Shown piece by piece: positions 10,814 through 24,336 of a stretch of DNA of 64,000 nucleotides. The DNA lies in the NCBI RefSeq assembly GCF_041296385.1, contig NW_027183585.1, forward strand, positions 124,001 to 188,000, given 5' to 3'. A model generated the notes under the pieces. That model was not told where the DNA came from. It saw nothing but the letters and a program-made list of their open reading frames with translations, and did no database searches. A program made the translations under genes and the position numbers. Position 1 is the first letter of the stretch. Each line of letters opens with the position of its first letter. Origin of the DNA: Aphelocoma coerulescens (taxonomy: Eukaryota > Chordata > Aves > Passeriformes > Corvidae).

Positions 10814-13079
10814 AGTGGGATCCTAGCAGCACCTGTGGAAGCCGGGAGAGAGGAGCCCACCTGGAGCAGGTTCGTGCAGGATTAATCATCCCGTGGCTTC
10901 CCACCAGGGTCCTGTTGCTTCCAAAAGGCCCCACAGTGTCACTGTGGCCCCTCGGTTCCACCAGGTTCCATAGCGTCACTGTGGTGCCCAGGGTTCCGTC
11001 AGCTCCGCCAGCATCCCCACGGTCTGCAGAGCTCCCCGAGCTTCTGTGGTGTCACAGTGGAGGCAGGGTTGCATCAGGTTCCATAGCATCAGCACGGTCT
11101 CCAGGGCTCCCAGAGGTTCTGTGGTGTCACAGTGGAGGCAGGGTTGCATCAGGTTCCATAGCATCACCACAGTCTCCAGGGCTCCCTGAGCTTCTGTGGT
11201 GTCACAGTGGAGGCAGGGTTGCATCAGGTTCCATAGCATCAGCACGGTCTCCAGGGCTCCCAGAGGTTCTGTGGTGTCACAGAGGAGGCAGGGTTGCATC
11301 AGGTTCCATAGCATCAGCACGGTCTCCAGGGCTCCAAGAGCTTCTGTGGTGTCACAGAGGAGGCAGGGTTGCATCAGGTTCAATAGCATCAGCACGGTCT
11401 CCAGGGCTCCCCTGAGCTTCTGTGGTGGTGTCACAGAGGAGCCAGGCTTCCTTGTAGTTCCCCAGCATCACAAAGGCTCTCCTGGGAGCCACGGGTCACA
11501 AAGCACCGTGGGCTCTGTGCAGCCCCGCTGTGTCACAATGGCCGCTGGCTTCCACGAGCCCCCGCAGTGTCCCAGTGGGCCCCGTGGCTTTAGGAGTGGG
11601 TGGCTGGGAGTTGGTGCCAGCGGCTGGGGGAGCAGCAGCAGGGACTGTGTGTGGACAGTGCCATGGCCACTTGTGTGGCCACTGGTGTCTCTGTGCCAGG
11701 CACAGCCGTGGTGTGTAACACCGGCTCTGGGTCCTTTGGCTGTGCAGGTGGCAGTCACGGCCTGGAGCAGGGCTGCTCCCGGGGGACAGCCTGGGGCAGG
11801 AGGCTGCTGGAGATTCATTCCCCACACTCCTTGTCATGAGGTGCTCAGAGTGATTGGAAAGGCTGTTGGCAGCAGGCAGTTCTCTGGGTTCAAGCTGTGG
11901 AGCTGTCAGCGGGAATGCAAAGGCCAAGCTGGTGAGCCTTTTGTCCTGGTGCCTTTAGTGTGTGAGCAGTCCCTGGTGCCGTTGTCTTTGGATCCTGAGT
12001 GTGGGAGAGGCAAGGCTTAGGATGGTGCGTAGAGCTGAGAAGGAAAGTGCCGAGAGCAGCGTGTGCTGCTGCTTTGAGGGGTGCAGTTGAAGTTGTAGGC
12101 AGCAAGAGCTTTCTCAGCTGGCCCTTTTGTGAGCTCTGCTTTTGCCAGATGACTTCCATCTTACCCTCTTACCATCTTAGCCTCTCATTTTTGCATATCC
12201 CAAACCCCCTTCCAAACATCCAGCAGCTGCTTGTAAAGAAGAAGTCCTAGAACAAAAAGCCAGTGCTGCCTTTCATAGCCCCTTTGCTGTCTATGAAGTA
12301 GAGGAAAGAAGCTAGTGAGACGCACTTTCTTTCTCAACTCCATAGAGCGCATCCTTCTCTCAAGGTGGCAGAGTCCTTGGCGGAAGTGAAGCATCTGCAG
12401 CTGCAGTTCAGACTGAGAGATGTGCCAGGACAGGAAACATTTGCTGACCTTCCCTGTTCCCTGTGCAACATGATTCTCGCATCCCAGTCACTTTCACATA
12501 CCTTCGGTATCCCTGAGTCCAAGCAGCTAAAGCTCACAGAGACAGAAGTGTCAGGAAGGAAAACGTTGCAAAAGCACCCCCTTCTCTTATCAGCATATAA
12601 ATTGTGCACAACAGGCTGCGGCACCGAACCTTCCTTCTCAGATAGACATGCCATCACACTTTTCACTCTTGCAGCTCGGTTGAAAAGCTCCAGCAGCTGC
12701 TCCCGCAATAGCAAAAGGTTCTAGAAGTGAAAGCCAGTTTGGGGCTGCACCTTCTCCTTGCCGCATGTAAGCCACACCAAACTCCCTGATGCACTCTGTC
12801 CTCCCCTTCTCAAAGGAGTAGACGGTGGCATCAGGACACACCTGTGTCCCAGCAGCTGGGTGCCCAGCCGGGAGCAGGAGCAGGGCTGGGGCTGCTCCCA
12901 AAGTTGCCCCGCCCCAATGCCAGAGCCGGACATATGCTGAGGGGGGGCTGGATCAGGCTTTATTGTCCAGCTGCATGCCAGGAGTGAGCACAAAATCGAC
13001 CTGCATTCTCTGCAGCATGCCATCCTGGAGCAGAGCCATTGCCAAAGGAAGCCGTGAGCCCGTGCCAAGCCAGTGCCGG
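10814..13079 (+). repeat. Macrosatellite unit 6 (2266 bp, 5 VNTR copies, 2-bp deletion)
   Basis: VNTR at 11038-11412. Leader GTCAGCTCCGCC; mid-unit AACGTTGCAAAAG; tail AAATCGACC and GGAAGCCGTGAG. The fourth VNTR copy begins CCAGAGGTT, as in unit 8 and unlike units 7 and 9. Confidence 0.95.
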
Positions 13080-15345
13080 AGTGGGATCCTAGCAGCACCT
13101 GTGGAAGCCGGGAGAGAGGAGCCCACCTGGAGCAGGTTCGTGCAGGATTAATCATCCCGTGGCTTCCCACCAGGGTCCTGTTGCTTCCAAAAGGCCCCAC
13201 AGTGTCACTGTGGCCCCTCGGTTCCACCAGGTTCCATAGCGTCACTGTGGTGCCCAGGGTTCCGTCAGCTCCGCCAGCATCCCCACGGTCTGCAGAGCTC
13301 CCCGAGCTTCTGTGGTGTCACAGTGGAGGCAGGGTTGCATCAGGTTCCATAGCATCAGCACGGTCTCCAGGGCTCCCAGAGGTTCTGTGGTGTCACAGTG
13401 GAGGCAGGGTTGCATCAGGTTCCATAGCATCACCACAGTCTCCAGGGCTCCCTGAGCTTCTGTGGTGTCACAGTGGAGGCAGGGTTGCATCAGGTTCCAT
13501 AGCATCAGCACGGTCTCCAGGGCTCCCTGAGCTTCTGTGGTGTCACAGAGGAGGCAGGGTTGCATCAGGTTCCATAGCATCAGCACGGTCTCCAGGGCTC
13601 CAAGAGCTTCTGTGGTGTCACAGAGGAGGCAGGGTTGCATCAGGTTCAATAGCATCAGCACGGTCTCCAGGGCTCCCCTGAGCTTCTGTGGTGGTGTCAC
13701 AGAGGAGCCAGGCTTCCTTGTAGTTCCCCAGCATCACAAAGGCTCTCCTGGGAGCCACGGGTCACAAAGCACCGTGGGCTCTGTGCAGCCCCGCTGTGTC
13801 ACAATGGCCGCTGGCTTCCACGAGCCCCCGCAGTGTCCCAGTGGGCCCCGTGGCTTTAGGAGTGGGTGGCTGGGAGTTGGTGCCAGCGGCTGGGGGAGCA
13901 GCAGCAGGGACTGTGTGTGGACAGTGCCATGGCCACTTGTGTGGCCACTGGTGTCTCTGTGCCAGGCACAGCCGTGGTGTGTAACACCGGCTCTGGGTCC
14001 TTTGGCTGTGCAGGTGGCAGTCACGGCCTGGAGCAGGGCTGCTCCCGGGGGACAGCCTGGGGCAGGAGGCTGCTGGAGATTCATTCCCCACACTCCTTGT
14101 CATGAGGTGCTCAGAGTGATTGGAAAGGCTGTTGGCAGCAGGCAGTTCTCTGGGTTCAAGCTGTGGAGCTGTCAGCGGGAATGCAAAGGCCAAGCTGGTG
14201 AGCCTTTTGTCCTGGTGCCTTTAGTGTGTGAGCAGTCCCTGGTGCCGTTGTCTTTGGATCCTGAGTGTGGGAGAGGCAAGGCTTAGGATGGTGCGTAGAG
14301 CTGAGAAGGAAAGTGCCGAGAGCAGCGTGTGCTGCTGCTTTGAGGGGTGCAGTTGAAGTTGTAGGCAGCAAGAGCTTTCTCAGCTGGCCCTTTTGTGAGC
14401 TCTGCTTTTGCCAGATGACTTCCATCTTACCCTCTTACCATCTTAGCCTCTCATTTTTGCATATCCCAAACCCCCTTCCAAACATCCAGCAGCTGCTTGT
14501 AAAGAAGAAGTCCTAGAACAAAAAGCCAGTGCTGCCTTTCATAGCCCCTTTGCTGTCTATGAAGTAGAGGAAAGAAGCTAGTGAGACGCACTTTCTTTCT
14601 CAACTCCATAGAGCGCATCCTTCTCTCAAGGTGGCAGAGTCCTTGGCGGAAGTGAAGCATCTGCAGCTGCAGTTCAGACTGAGAGATGTGCCAGGACAGG
14701 AAACATTTGCTGACCTTCCCTGTTCCCTGTGCAACATGATTCTCGCATCCCAGTCACTTTCACATACCTTCGGTATCCCTGAGTCCAAGCAGCTAAAGCT
14801 CACAGAGACAGAAGTGTCAGGAAGGAAAACGTTCCAAAAGCACCCCCTTCTCTTATCAGCATATAAATTGTGCACAACAGGCTGCGGCACCGAACCTTCC
14901 TTCTCAGATAGACATGCCATCACACTTTTCACTCTTGCAGCTCGGTTGAAAAGCTCCAGCAGCTGCTCCCGCAATAGCAAAAGGTTCTAGAAGTGAAAGC
15001 CAGTTTGGGGCTGCACCTTCTCCTTGCCGCATGTAAGCCACACCAAACTCCCTGATGCACTCTGTCCTCCCCTTCTCAAAGGAGTAGACGGTGGCATCAG
15101 GACACACCTGTGTCCCAGCAGCTGGGTGCCCAGCCGGGAGCAGGAGCAGGGCTGGGGCTGCTCCCAAAGTTGCCCCGCCCCAATGCCAGAGCCGGACATA
15201 TGCTGAGGGGGGGCTGGATCAGGCTTTATTGTCCAGCTGCATGCCAGGAGTGAGCACAAAATCTACCTGCATTCTCTGCAGCATGCCATCCTGGAGCAGA
15301 GCCATTGCCAAAGGAAGCCGTGAGCCCGTGCCAAGCCAGTGCCGG
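13080..15345 (+). repeat. Macrosatellite unit 7 (2266 bp, 5 VNTR copies, 2-bp deletion)
   Basis: VNTR at 13304-13678. The fourth copy begins CCTGAGCTT, as in unit 9. Mid-unit AACGTTCCAAAAG. The tail has AAATCTACC, which distinguishes it from unit 9. Confidence 0.95.
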
Positions 15346-17611
15346 AGTGGGATCCTAGCAGCACCTGTGGAAGCCGGGAGAGAGGAGCCCACCTGGAGCA
15401 GGTTCGTGCAGGATTAATCATCCCGTGGCTTCCCACCAGGGTCCTGTTGCTTCCAAAAGGCCCCACAGTGTCACTGTGGCCCCTCGGTTCCACCAGGTTC
15501 CATAGCGTCACTGTGGTGCCCAGGGTTCCGTCAGCTCCGCCAGCATCCCCACGGTCTGCAGAGCTCCCCGAGCTTCTGTGGTGTCACAGTGGAGGCAGGG
15601 TTGCATCAGGTTCCATAGCATCAGCACGGTCTCCAGGGCTCCCAGAGGTTCTGTGGTGTCACAGTGGAGGCAGGGTTGCATCAGGTTCCATAGCATCACC
15701 ACAGTCTCCAGGGCTCCCTGAGCTTCTGTGGTGTCACAGTGGAGGCAGGGTTGCATCAGGTTCCATAGCATCAGCACGGTCTCCAGGGCTCCCAGAGGTT
15801 CTGTGGTGTCACAGAGGAGGCAGGGTTGCATCAGGTTCCATAGCATCAGCACGGTCTCCAGGGCTCCAAGAGCTTCTGTGGTGTCACAGAGGAGGCAGGG
15901 TTGCATCAGGTTCAATAGCATCAGCACGGTCTCCAGGGCTCCCCTGAGCTTCTGTGGTGGTGTCACAGAGGAGCCAGGCTTCCTTGTAGTTCCCCAGCAT
16001 CACAAAGGCTCTCCTGGGAGCCACGGGTCACAAAGCACCGTGGGCTCTGTGCAGCCCCGCTGTGTCACAATGGCCGCTGGCTTCCACGAGCCCCCGCAGT
16101 GTCCCAGTGGGCCCCGTGGCTTTAGGAGTGGGTGGCTGGGAGTTGGTGCCAGCGGCTGGGGGAGCAGCAGCAGGGACTGTGTGTGGACAGTGCCATGGCC
16201 ACTTGTGTGGCCACTGGTGTCTCTGTGCCAGGCACAGCCGTGGTGTGTAACACCGGCTCTGGGTCCTTTGGCTGTGCAGGTGGCAGTCACGGCCTGGAGC
16301 AGGGCTGCTCCCGGGGGACAGCCTGGGGCAGGAGGCTGCTGGAGATTCATTCCCCACACTCCTTGTCATGAGGTGCTCAGAGTGATTGGAAAGGCTGTTG
16401 GCAGCAGGCAGTTCTCTGGGTTCAAGCTGTGGAGCTGTCAGCGGGAATGCAAAGGCCAAGCTGGTGAGCCTTTTGTCCTGGTGCCTTTAGTGTGTGAGCA
16501 GTCCCTGGTGCCGTTGTCTTTGGATCCTGAGTGTGGGAGAGGCAAGGCTTAGGATGGTGCGTAGAGCTGAGAAGGAAAGTGCCGAGAGCAGCGTGTGCTG
16601 CTGCTTTGAGGGGTGCAGTTGAAGTTGTAGGCAGCAAGAGCTTTCTCAGCTGGCCCTTTTGTGAGCTCTGCTTTTGCCAGATGACTTCCATCTTACCCTC
16701 TTACCATCTTAGCCTCTCATTTTTGCATATCCCAAACCCCCTTCCAAACATCCAGCAGCTGCTTGTAAAGAAGAAGTCCTAGAACAAAAAGCCAGTGCTG
16801 CCTTTCATAGCCCCTTTGCTGTCTATGAAGTAGAGGAAAGAAGCTAGTGAGACGCACTTTCTTTCTCAACTCCATAGAGCGCATCCTTCTCTCAAGGTGG
16901 CAGAGTCCTTGGCGGAAGTGAAGCATCTGCAGCTGCAGTTCAGACTGAGAGATGTGCCAGGACAGGAAACATTTGCTGACCTTCCCTGTTCCCTGTGCAA
17001 CATGATTCTCGCATCCCAGTCACTTTCACATACCTTCGGTATCCCTGAGTCCAAGCAGCTAAAGCTCACAGAGACAGAAGTGTCAGGAAGGAAAACGTTG
17101 CAAAAGCACCCCCTTCTCTTATCAGCATATAAATTGTGCACAACAGGCTGCGGCACCGAACCTTCCTTCTCAGATAGACATGCCATCACACTTTTCACTC
17201 TTGCAGCTCGGTTGAAAAGCTCCAGCAGCTGCTCCCGCAATAGCAAAAGGTTCTAGAAGTGAAAGCCAGTTTGGGGCTGCACCTTCTCCTTGCCGCATGT
17301 AAGCCACACCAAACTCCCTGATGCACTCTGTCCTCCCCTTCTCAAAGGAGTAGACGGTGGCATCAGGACACACCTGTGTCCCAGCAGCTGGGTGCCCAGC
17401 CGGGAGCAGGAGCAGGGCTGGGGCTGCTCCCAAAGTTGCCCCGCCCCAATGCCAGAGCCGGACATATGCTGAGGGGGGGCTGGATCAGGCTTTATTGTCC
17501 AGCTGCATGCCAGGAGTGAGCACAAAATCGACCTGCATTCTCTGCAGCATGCCATCCTGGAGCAGAGCCATTGCCAAAGGAAGCCGTGAGCCCGTGCCAA
17601 GCCAGTGCCGG
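15346..17611 (+). repeat. Macrosatellite unit 8 (2266 bp, 5 VNTR copies, 2-bp deletion)
   Basis: VNTR at 15570-15944. Matches unit 6 at every diagnostic site examined: AACGTTGCAAAAG, AAATCGACC, GGAAGCCGTGAG and the VNTR copy order. With unit 9 it forms the second copy of a dimeric repeat. Confidence 0.95.
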
Positions 17612-19877
17612 AGTGGGATCCTAGCAGCACCTGTGGAAGCCGGGAGAGAGGAGCCCACCTGGAGCAGGTTCGTGCAGGATTAATCATCCCGTGGCTTCCC
17701 ACCAGGGTCCTGTTGCTTCCAAAAGGCCCCACAGTGTCACTGTGGCCCCTCGGTTCCACCAGGTTCCATAGCGTCACTGTGGTGCCCAGGGTTCCGTCAG
17801 CTCCGCCAGCATCCCCACGGTCTGCAGAGCTCCCCGAGCTTCTGTGGTGTCACAGTGGAGGCAGGGTTGCATCAGGTTCCATAGCATCAGCACGGTCTCC
17901 AGGGCTCCCAGAGGTTCTGTGGTGTCACAGTGGAGGCAGGGTTGCATCAGGTTCCATAGCATCACCACAGTCTCCAGGGCTCCCTGAGCTTCTGTGGTGT
18001 CACAGTGGAGGCAGGGTTGCATCAGGTTCCATAGCATCAGCACGGTCTCCAGGGCTCCCTGAGCTTCTGTGGTGTCACAGAGGAGGCAGGGTTGCATCAG
18101 GTTCCATAGCATCAGCACGGTCTCCAGGGCTCCAAGAGCTTCTGTGGTGTCACAGAGGAGGCAGGGTTGCATCAGGTTCAATAGCATCAGCACGGTCTCC
18201 AGGGCTCCCCTGAGCTTCTGTGGTGGTGTCACAGAGGAGCCAGGCTTCCTTGTAGTTCCCCAGCATCACAAAGGCTCTCCTGGGAGCCACGGGTCACAAA
18301 GCACCGTGGGCTCTGTGCAGCCCCGCTGTGTCACAATGGCCGCTGGCTTCCACGAGCCCCCGCAGTGTCCCAGTGGGCCCCGTGGCTTTAGGAGTGGGTG
18401 GCTGGGAGTTGGTGCCAGCGGCTGGGGGAGCAGCAGCAGGGACTGTGTGTGGACAGTGCCATGGCCACTTGTGTGGCCACTGGTGTCTCTGTGCCAGGCA
18501 CAGCCGTGGTGTGTAACACCGGCTCTGGGTCCTTTGGCTGTGCAGGTGGCAGTCACGGCCTGGAGCAGGGCTGCTCCCGGGGGACAGCCTGGGGCAGGAG
18601 GCTGCTGGAGATTCATTCCCCACACTCCTTGTCATGAGGTGCTCAGAGTGATTGGAAAGGCTGTTGGCAGCAGGCAGTTCTCTGGGTTCAAGCTGTGGAG
18701 CTGTCAGCGGGAATGCAAAGGCCAAGCTGGTGAGCCTTTTGTCCTGGTGCCTTTAGTGTGTGAGCAGTCCCTGGTGCCGTTGTCTTTGGATCCTGAGTGT
18801 GGGAGAGGCAAGGCTTAGGATGGTGCGTAGAGCTGAGAAGGAAAGTGCCGAGAGCAGCGTGTGCTGCTGCTTTGAGGGGTGCAGTTGAAGTTGTAGGCAG
18901 CAAGAGCTTTCTCAGCTGGCCCTTTTGTGAGCTCTGCTTTTGCCAGATGACTTCCATCTTACCCTCTTACCATCTTAGCCTCTCATTTTTGCATATCCCA
19001 AACCCCCTTCCAAACATCCAGCAGCTGCTTGTAAAGAAGAAGTCCTAGAACAAAAAGCCAGTGCTGCCTTTCATAGCCCCTTTGCTGTCTATGAAGTAGA
19101 GGAAAGAAGCTAGTGAGACGCACTTTCTTTCTCAACTCCATAGAGCGCATCCTTCTCTCAAGGTGGCAGAGTCCTTGGCGGAAGTGAAGCATCTGCAGCT
19201 GCAGTTCAGACTGAGAGATGTGCCAGGACAGGAAACATTTGCTGACCTTCCCTGTTCCCTGTGCAACATGATTCTCGCATCCCAGTCACTTTCACATACC
19301 TTCGGTATCCCTGAGTCCAAGCAGCTAAAGCTCACAGAGACAGAAGTGTCAGGAAGGAAAACGTTCCAAAAGCACCCCCTTCTCTTATCAGCATATAAAT
19401 TGTGCACAACAGGCTGCGGCACCGAACCTTCCTTCTCAGATAGACATGCCATCACACTTTTCACTCTTGCAGCTCGGTTGAAAAGCTCCAGCAGCTGCTC
19501 CCGCAATAGCAAAAGGTTCTAGAAGTGAAAGCCAGTTTGGGGCTGCACCTTCTCCTTGCCGCATGTAAGCCACACCAAACTCCCTGATGCACTCTGTCCT
19601 CCCCTTCTCAAAGGAGTAGACGGTGGCATCAGGACACACCTGTGTCCCAGCAGCTGGGTGCCCAGCCGGGAGCAGGAGCAGGGCTGGGGCTGCTCCCAAA
19701 GTTGCCCCGCCCCAATGCCAGAGCCGGACATATGCTGAGGGGGGGCTGGATCAGGCTTTATTGTCCAGCTGCATGCCAGGAGTGAGCACAAAATCGACCT
19801 GCATTCTCTGCAGCATGCCATCCTGGAGCAGAGCCATTGCCAAAGGAAGCCGTGAGCCCGTGCCAAGCCAGTGCCGG
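17612..19877 (+). repeat. Macrosatellite unit 9 (2266 bp, 5 VNTR copies, 2-bp deletion)
   Basis: VNTR at 17836-18210. Shares VNTR copy order and AACGTTCCAAAAG with unit 7 but ends with AAATCGACC. Confidence 0.95.
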
Positions 19878-21918
19878 AGTGGGATCCTAGCAGCACCTGT
19901 GGAAGCCGGGAGAGAGGAGCCCACCTGGAGCAGGTTCGTGCAGGATTAATCATCCCGTGGCTTCCCACCAGGGTCCTGTTGCTTCCAAAAGGCCCCACAG
20001 TGTCACTGTGGCCCCTCGGTTCCACCAGGTTCCATAGCGTCACTGTGGTGCCCAGGGTTCCGTCAGCTTCGCCAGCATCCCCACGGTCTGCAGAGCTCCC
20101 CGAGCTTCTGTGGTGTCACAGTGGAGGCAGGGTTGCATCAGGTTCCATAGCATCAGCACGGTCTCCAGGGCTCCCAGAGGTTCTGTGGTGTCACAGTGGA
20201 GGCAGGGTTGCATCAGGTTCAATAGCATCAGCACGGTCTCCAGGGCTCCCCTGAGCTTCTGTGGTGGTGTCACAGAGGAGCCAGGCTTCCTTGTAGTTCC
20301 CCAGCATCACAAAGGCTCTCCTGGGAGCCACGGGTCACAAAGCACCGTGGGCTCTGTGCAGCCCCGCTGTGTCACAATGGCCGCTGGCTTCCACGAGCCC
20401 CCGCAGTGTCCCAGTGGGCCCCGTGGCTTTAGGAGTGGGTGGCTGGGAGTTGGTGCCAGCGGCTGGGGGAGCAGCAGCAGGGACTGTGTGTGGACAGTGC
20501 CATGGCCACTTGTGTGGCCACTGGTGTCTCTGTGCCAGGCACAGCCGTGGTGTGTAACACCGGCTCTGGGTCCTTTGGCTGTGCAGGTGGCAGTCACGGC
20601 CTGGAGCAGGGCTGCTCCCGGGGGACAGCCTGGGGCAGGAGGCTGCTGGAGATTCATTCCCCACACTCCTTGTCATGAGGTGCTCAGAGTGATTGGAAAG
20701 GCTGTTGGCAGCAGGCAGTTCTCTGGGTTCAAGCTGTGGAGCTGTCAGCGGGAATGCAAAGGCCAAGCTGGTGAGCCTTTTGTCCTGGTGCCTTTAGTGT
20801 GTGAGCAGTCCCTGGTGCCGTTGTCTTTGGATCCTGAGTGTGGGAGAGGCAAGGCTTAGGATGGTGCGTAGAGCTGAGAAGGAAAGTGCCGAGAGCAGCG
20901 TGTGCTGCTGCTTTGAGGGGTGCAGTTGAAGTTGTAGGCAGCAAGAGCTTTCTCAGCTGGCCCTTTTGTGAGCTCTGCTTTTGCCAGATGACTTCCATCT
21001 TACCCTCTTACCATCTTAGCCTCTCATTTTTGCATATCCCAAACCCCCTTCCAAACATCCAGCAGCTGCTTGTAAAGAAGAAGTCCTAGAACAAAAAGCC
21101 AGTGCTGCCTTTCATAGCCCCTTTGCTGTCTATGAAGTAGAGGAAAGAAGCTAGTGAGACGCACTTTCTTTCTCAACTCCATAGAGCGCATCCTTCTCTC
21201 AAGGTGGCAGAGTCCTTGGCGGAAGTGAAGCATCTGCAGCTGCAGTTCAGACTGAGAGATGTGCCAGGACAGGAAACATTTGCTGACCTTCCCTGTTCCC
21301 TGTGCAACATGATTCTCGCATCCCAGTCACTTTCACATACCTTCGGTATCCCTGAGTCCAAGCAGCTAAAGCTCACAGAGACAGAAGTGTCAGGAAGGAA
21401 AACGTTCCAAAAGCACCCCCTTCTCTTATCAGCATATAAATTGTGCACAACAGGCTGCGGCACCGAACCTTCCTTCTCAGATAGACATGCCATCACACTT
21501 TTCACTCTTGCAGCTCGGTTGAAAAGCTCCAGCAGCTGCTCCCGCAATAGCAAAAGGTTCTAGAAGTGAAAGCCAGTTTGGGGCTGCACCTTCTCCTTGC
21601 CGCATGTAAGCCACACCAAACTCCCTGATGCACTCTGTCCTCCCCTTCTCAAAGGAGTAGACGGTGGCATCAGGACACACCTGTGTCCCAGCAGCTGGGT
21701 GCCCAGCCGGGAGCAGGAGCAGGGCTGGGGCTGCTCCCAAAGTTGCCCCGCCCCAATGCCAGAGCCGGACATATGCTGAGGGGGGGCTGGATCAGGCTTT
21801 ATTGTCCAGCTGCATGCCAGGAGTGAGCACAAAATCGACCTGCATTCTCTGCAGCATGCCATCCTGGAGCAGAGCCATTGCCAAAGGAAGCCGTGAGCCC
21901 GTGCCAAGCCAGTGCCGG
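19878..21918 (+). repeat. Macrosatellite unit 10 (2041 bp, 2 VNTR copies, 2-bp deletion)
   Basis: The shortest unit; VNTR at 20102-20251. Leader GTCAGCTTCGCC; the last VNTR copy has GGTTCAATAG. It is the last unit with the 2-bp deletion. Unit 13 has the same VNTR but lacks the deletion, implying exchange inside a unit. Confidence 0.95.
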
Positions 21919-24336
21919 AGTGGGATCCTAGCAGCACCTGTGGAAGCCGGGAGAGAGGAGCCCACCTGGAGCAGGTTCGTGCAGGATTAATCATCCCGTG
22001 GCTTCCCACCAGGGTCCTGTTGCTTCCAAAAGGCCCCACAGTGTCACTGTGGCCCCTCGGTTCCACCAGGTTCCATAGCGTCACTGTGGTGCCCAGGGTT
22101 CCGTCAGCTCCGCCAGCATCCCCACGGTCTGCAGAGCTCCCCGAGCTTCTGTGGTGTCACAGTGGAGGCAGGGTTGCATCAGGTTCCATAGCATCAGCAC
22201 GGTCTCCAGGGCTCCCAGAGGTTCTGTGGTGTCACAGTGGAGGCAGGGTTGCATCAGGTTCCATAGCATCACCACAGTCTCCAGGGCTCCCTGAGCTTCT
22301 GTGGTGTCACAGTGGAGGCAGGGTTGCATCAGGTTCCATAGCATCAGCACGGTCTCCAGGGCTCCCAGAGGTTCTGTGGTGTCACAGTGGAGGCAGGGTT
22401 GCATCAGGTTCCATAGCATCACCACAGTCTCCAGGGCTCCCTGAGCTTCTGTGGTGTCACAGTGGAGGCAGGGTTGCATCAGGTTCCATAGCATCAGCAC
22501 GGTCTCCAGGGCTCCCAGAGGTTCTGTGGTGTCACAGAGGAGGCAGGGTTGCATCAGGTTCCATAGCATCAGCACGGTCTCCAGGGCTCCAAGAGCTTCT
22601 GTGGTGTCACAGAGGAGGCAGGGTTGCATCAGGTTCAATAGCATCAGCACGGTCTCCAGGGCTCCCCTGAGCTTCTGTGGTGGTGTCACAGAGGAGCCAG
22701 GCTTCCTTGTAGTTCCCCAGCATCACAAAGGCTCTCCTGGGAGCCACGGGTCACAAAGCACCGTGGGCTCTGTGCAGCCCCGCTGTGTCACAATGGCCGC
22801 TGGCTTCCACGAGCCCCCGCAGTGTCCCAGTGGGCCCCGTGGCTTTAGGAGTGGGTGGCTGGGAGTTGGTGCCAGCGGCTGGGGGAGCAGCAGCAGGGAC
22901 TGTGTGTGGACAGTGCCATGGCCACTTGTGTGGCCACTGGTGTCTCTGTGCCAGGCACAGCCGTGGTGTGTAACACCGGCTCTGGGTCCTTTGGCTGTGC
23001 AGGTGGCAGTCACGGCCTGGAGCAGGGCTGCTCCCGGGGGACAGCCTGGGGCAGGAGGCTGCTGGAGATTCATTCCCCACACTCCTTGTCATGAGGTGCT
23101 CAGAGTGATTGGAAAGGCTGTTGGCAGCAGGCAGTTCTCTGGGTTCAAGCTGTGGAGCTGTCAGCGGGAATGCAAAGGCCAAGCTGGTGAGCCTTTTGTC
23201 CTGGTGCCTTTAGTGTGTGAGCAGTCCCTGGTGCCGTTGTCTTTGGATCCTGAGTGTGGGAGAGGCAAGGCTTAGGATGGTGCGTAGAGCTGAGAAGGAA
23301 AGTGCCGAGAGCAGCGTGTGTGCTGCTGCTTTGAGGGGTGCAGTTGAAGTTGTAGGCAGCAAGAGCTTTCTCAGCTGGCCCTTTTGTGAGCTCTGCTTTT
23401 GCCAGATGACTTCCATCTTACCCTCTTACCATCTTAGCCTCTCATTTTTGCATATCCCAAACCCCCTTCCAAACATCCAGCAGCTGCTTGTAAAGAAGAA
23501 GTCCTAGAACAAAAAGCCAGTGCTGCCTTTCATAGCCCCTTTGCTGTCTATGAAGTAGAGGAAAGAAGCTAGTGAGACGCACTTTCTTTCTCAACTCCAT
23601 AGAGCGCATCCTTCTCTCAAGGTGGCAGAGTCCTTGGCGGAAGTGAAGCATCTGCAGCTGCAGTTCAGACTGAGAGATGTGCCAGGACAGGAAACATTTG
23701 CTGACCTTCCCTGTTCCCTGTGCAACATGATTCTCGCATCCCAGTCACTTTCACATACCTTCGGTATCCCTGAGTCCAAGCAGCTAAAGCTCACAGAGAC
23801 AGAAGTGTCAGGAAGGAAAACGTTCCAAAAGCACCCCCTTCTCTTATCAGCATATAAATTGTGCACAACAGGCTGCGGCACCGAACCTTCCTTCTCAGAT
23901 AGACATGCCATCACACTTTTCACTCTTGCAGCTCGGTTGAAAAGCTCCAGCAGCTGCTCCCGCAATAGCAAAAGGTTCTAGAAGTGAAAGCCAGTTTGGG
24001 GCTGCACCTTCTCCTTGCCGCATGTAAGCCACACCAAACTCCCTGATGCACTCTGTCCTCCCCTTCTCAAAGGAGTAGACGGTGGCATCAGGACACACCT
24101 GTGTCCCAGCAGCTGGGTGCCCAGCCGGGAGCAGGAGCAGGGCTGGGGCTGCTCCCAAAGTTGCCCCGCCCCAATGCCAGAGCCGGACATATGCTGAGGG
24201 GGGGCTGGATCAGGCTTTATTGTCCAGCTGCATGCCAGGAGTGAGCACAAAATCTACCTGCATTCTCTGCAGCATGCCATCCTGGAGCAGAGCCATTGCC
24301 AAAGGAAGCCGTGAGCCCGTGCCAAGCCAGTGCCGG
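21919..24336 (+). repeat. Macrosatellite unit 11 (2418 bp, 7 VNTR copies)
   Basis: The longest unit; VNTR at 22143-22667. Its first four copies read as the same pair of variant 75-mers twice, consistent with one 150-bp duplication of the five-copy form. Full-length GCGTGTGTGCTGCTG returns here. Tail AAATCTACC and GGAAGCCGTGAG. Confidence 0.95.
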
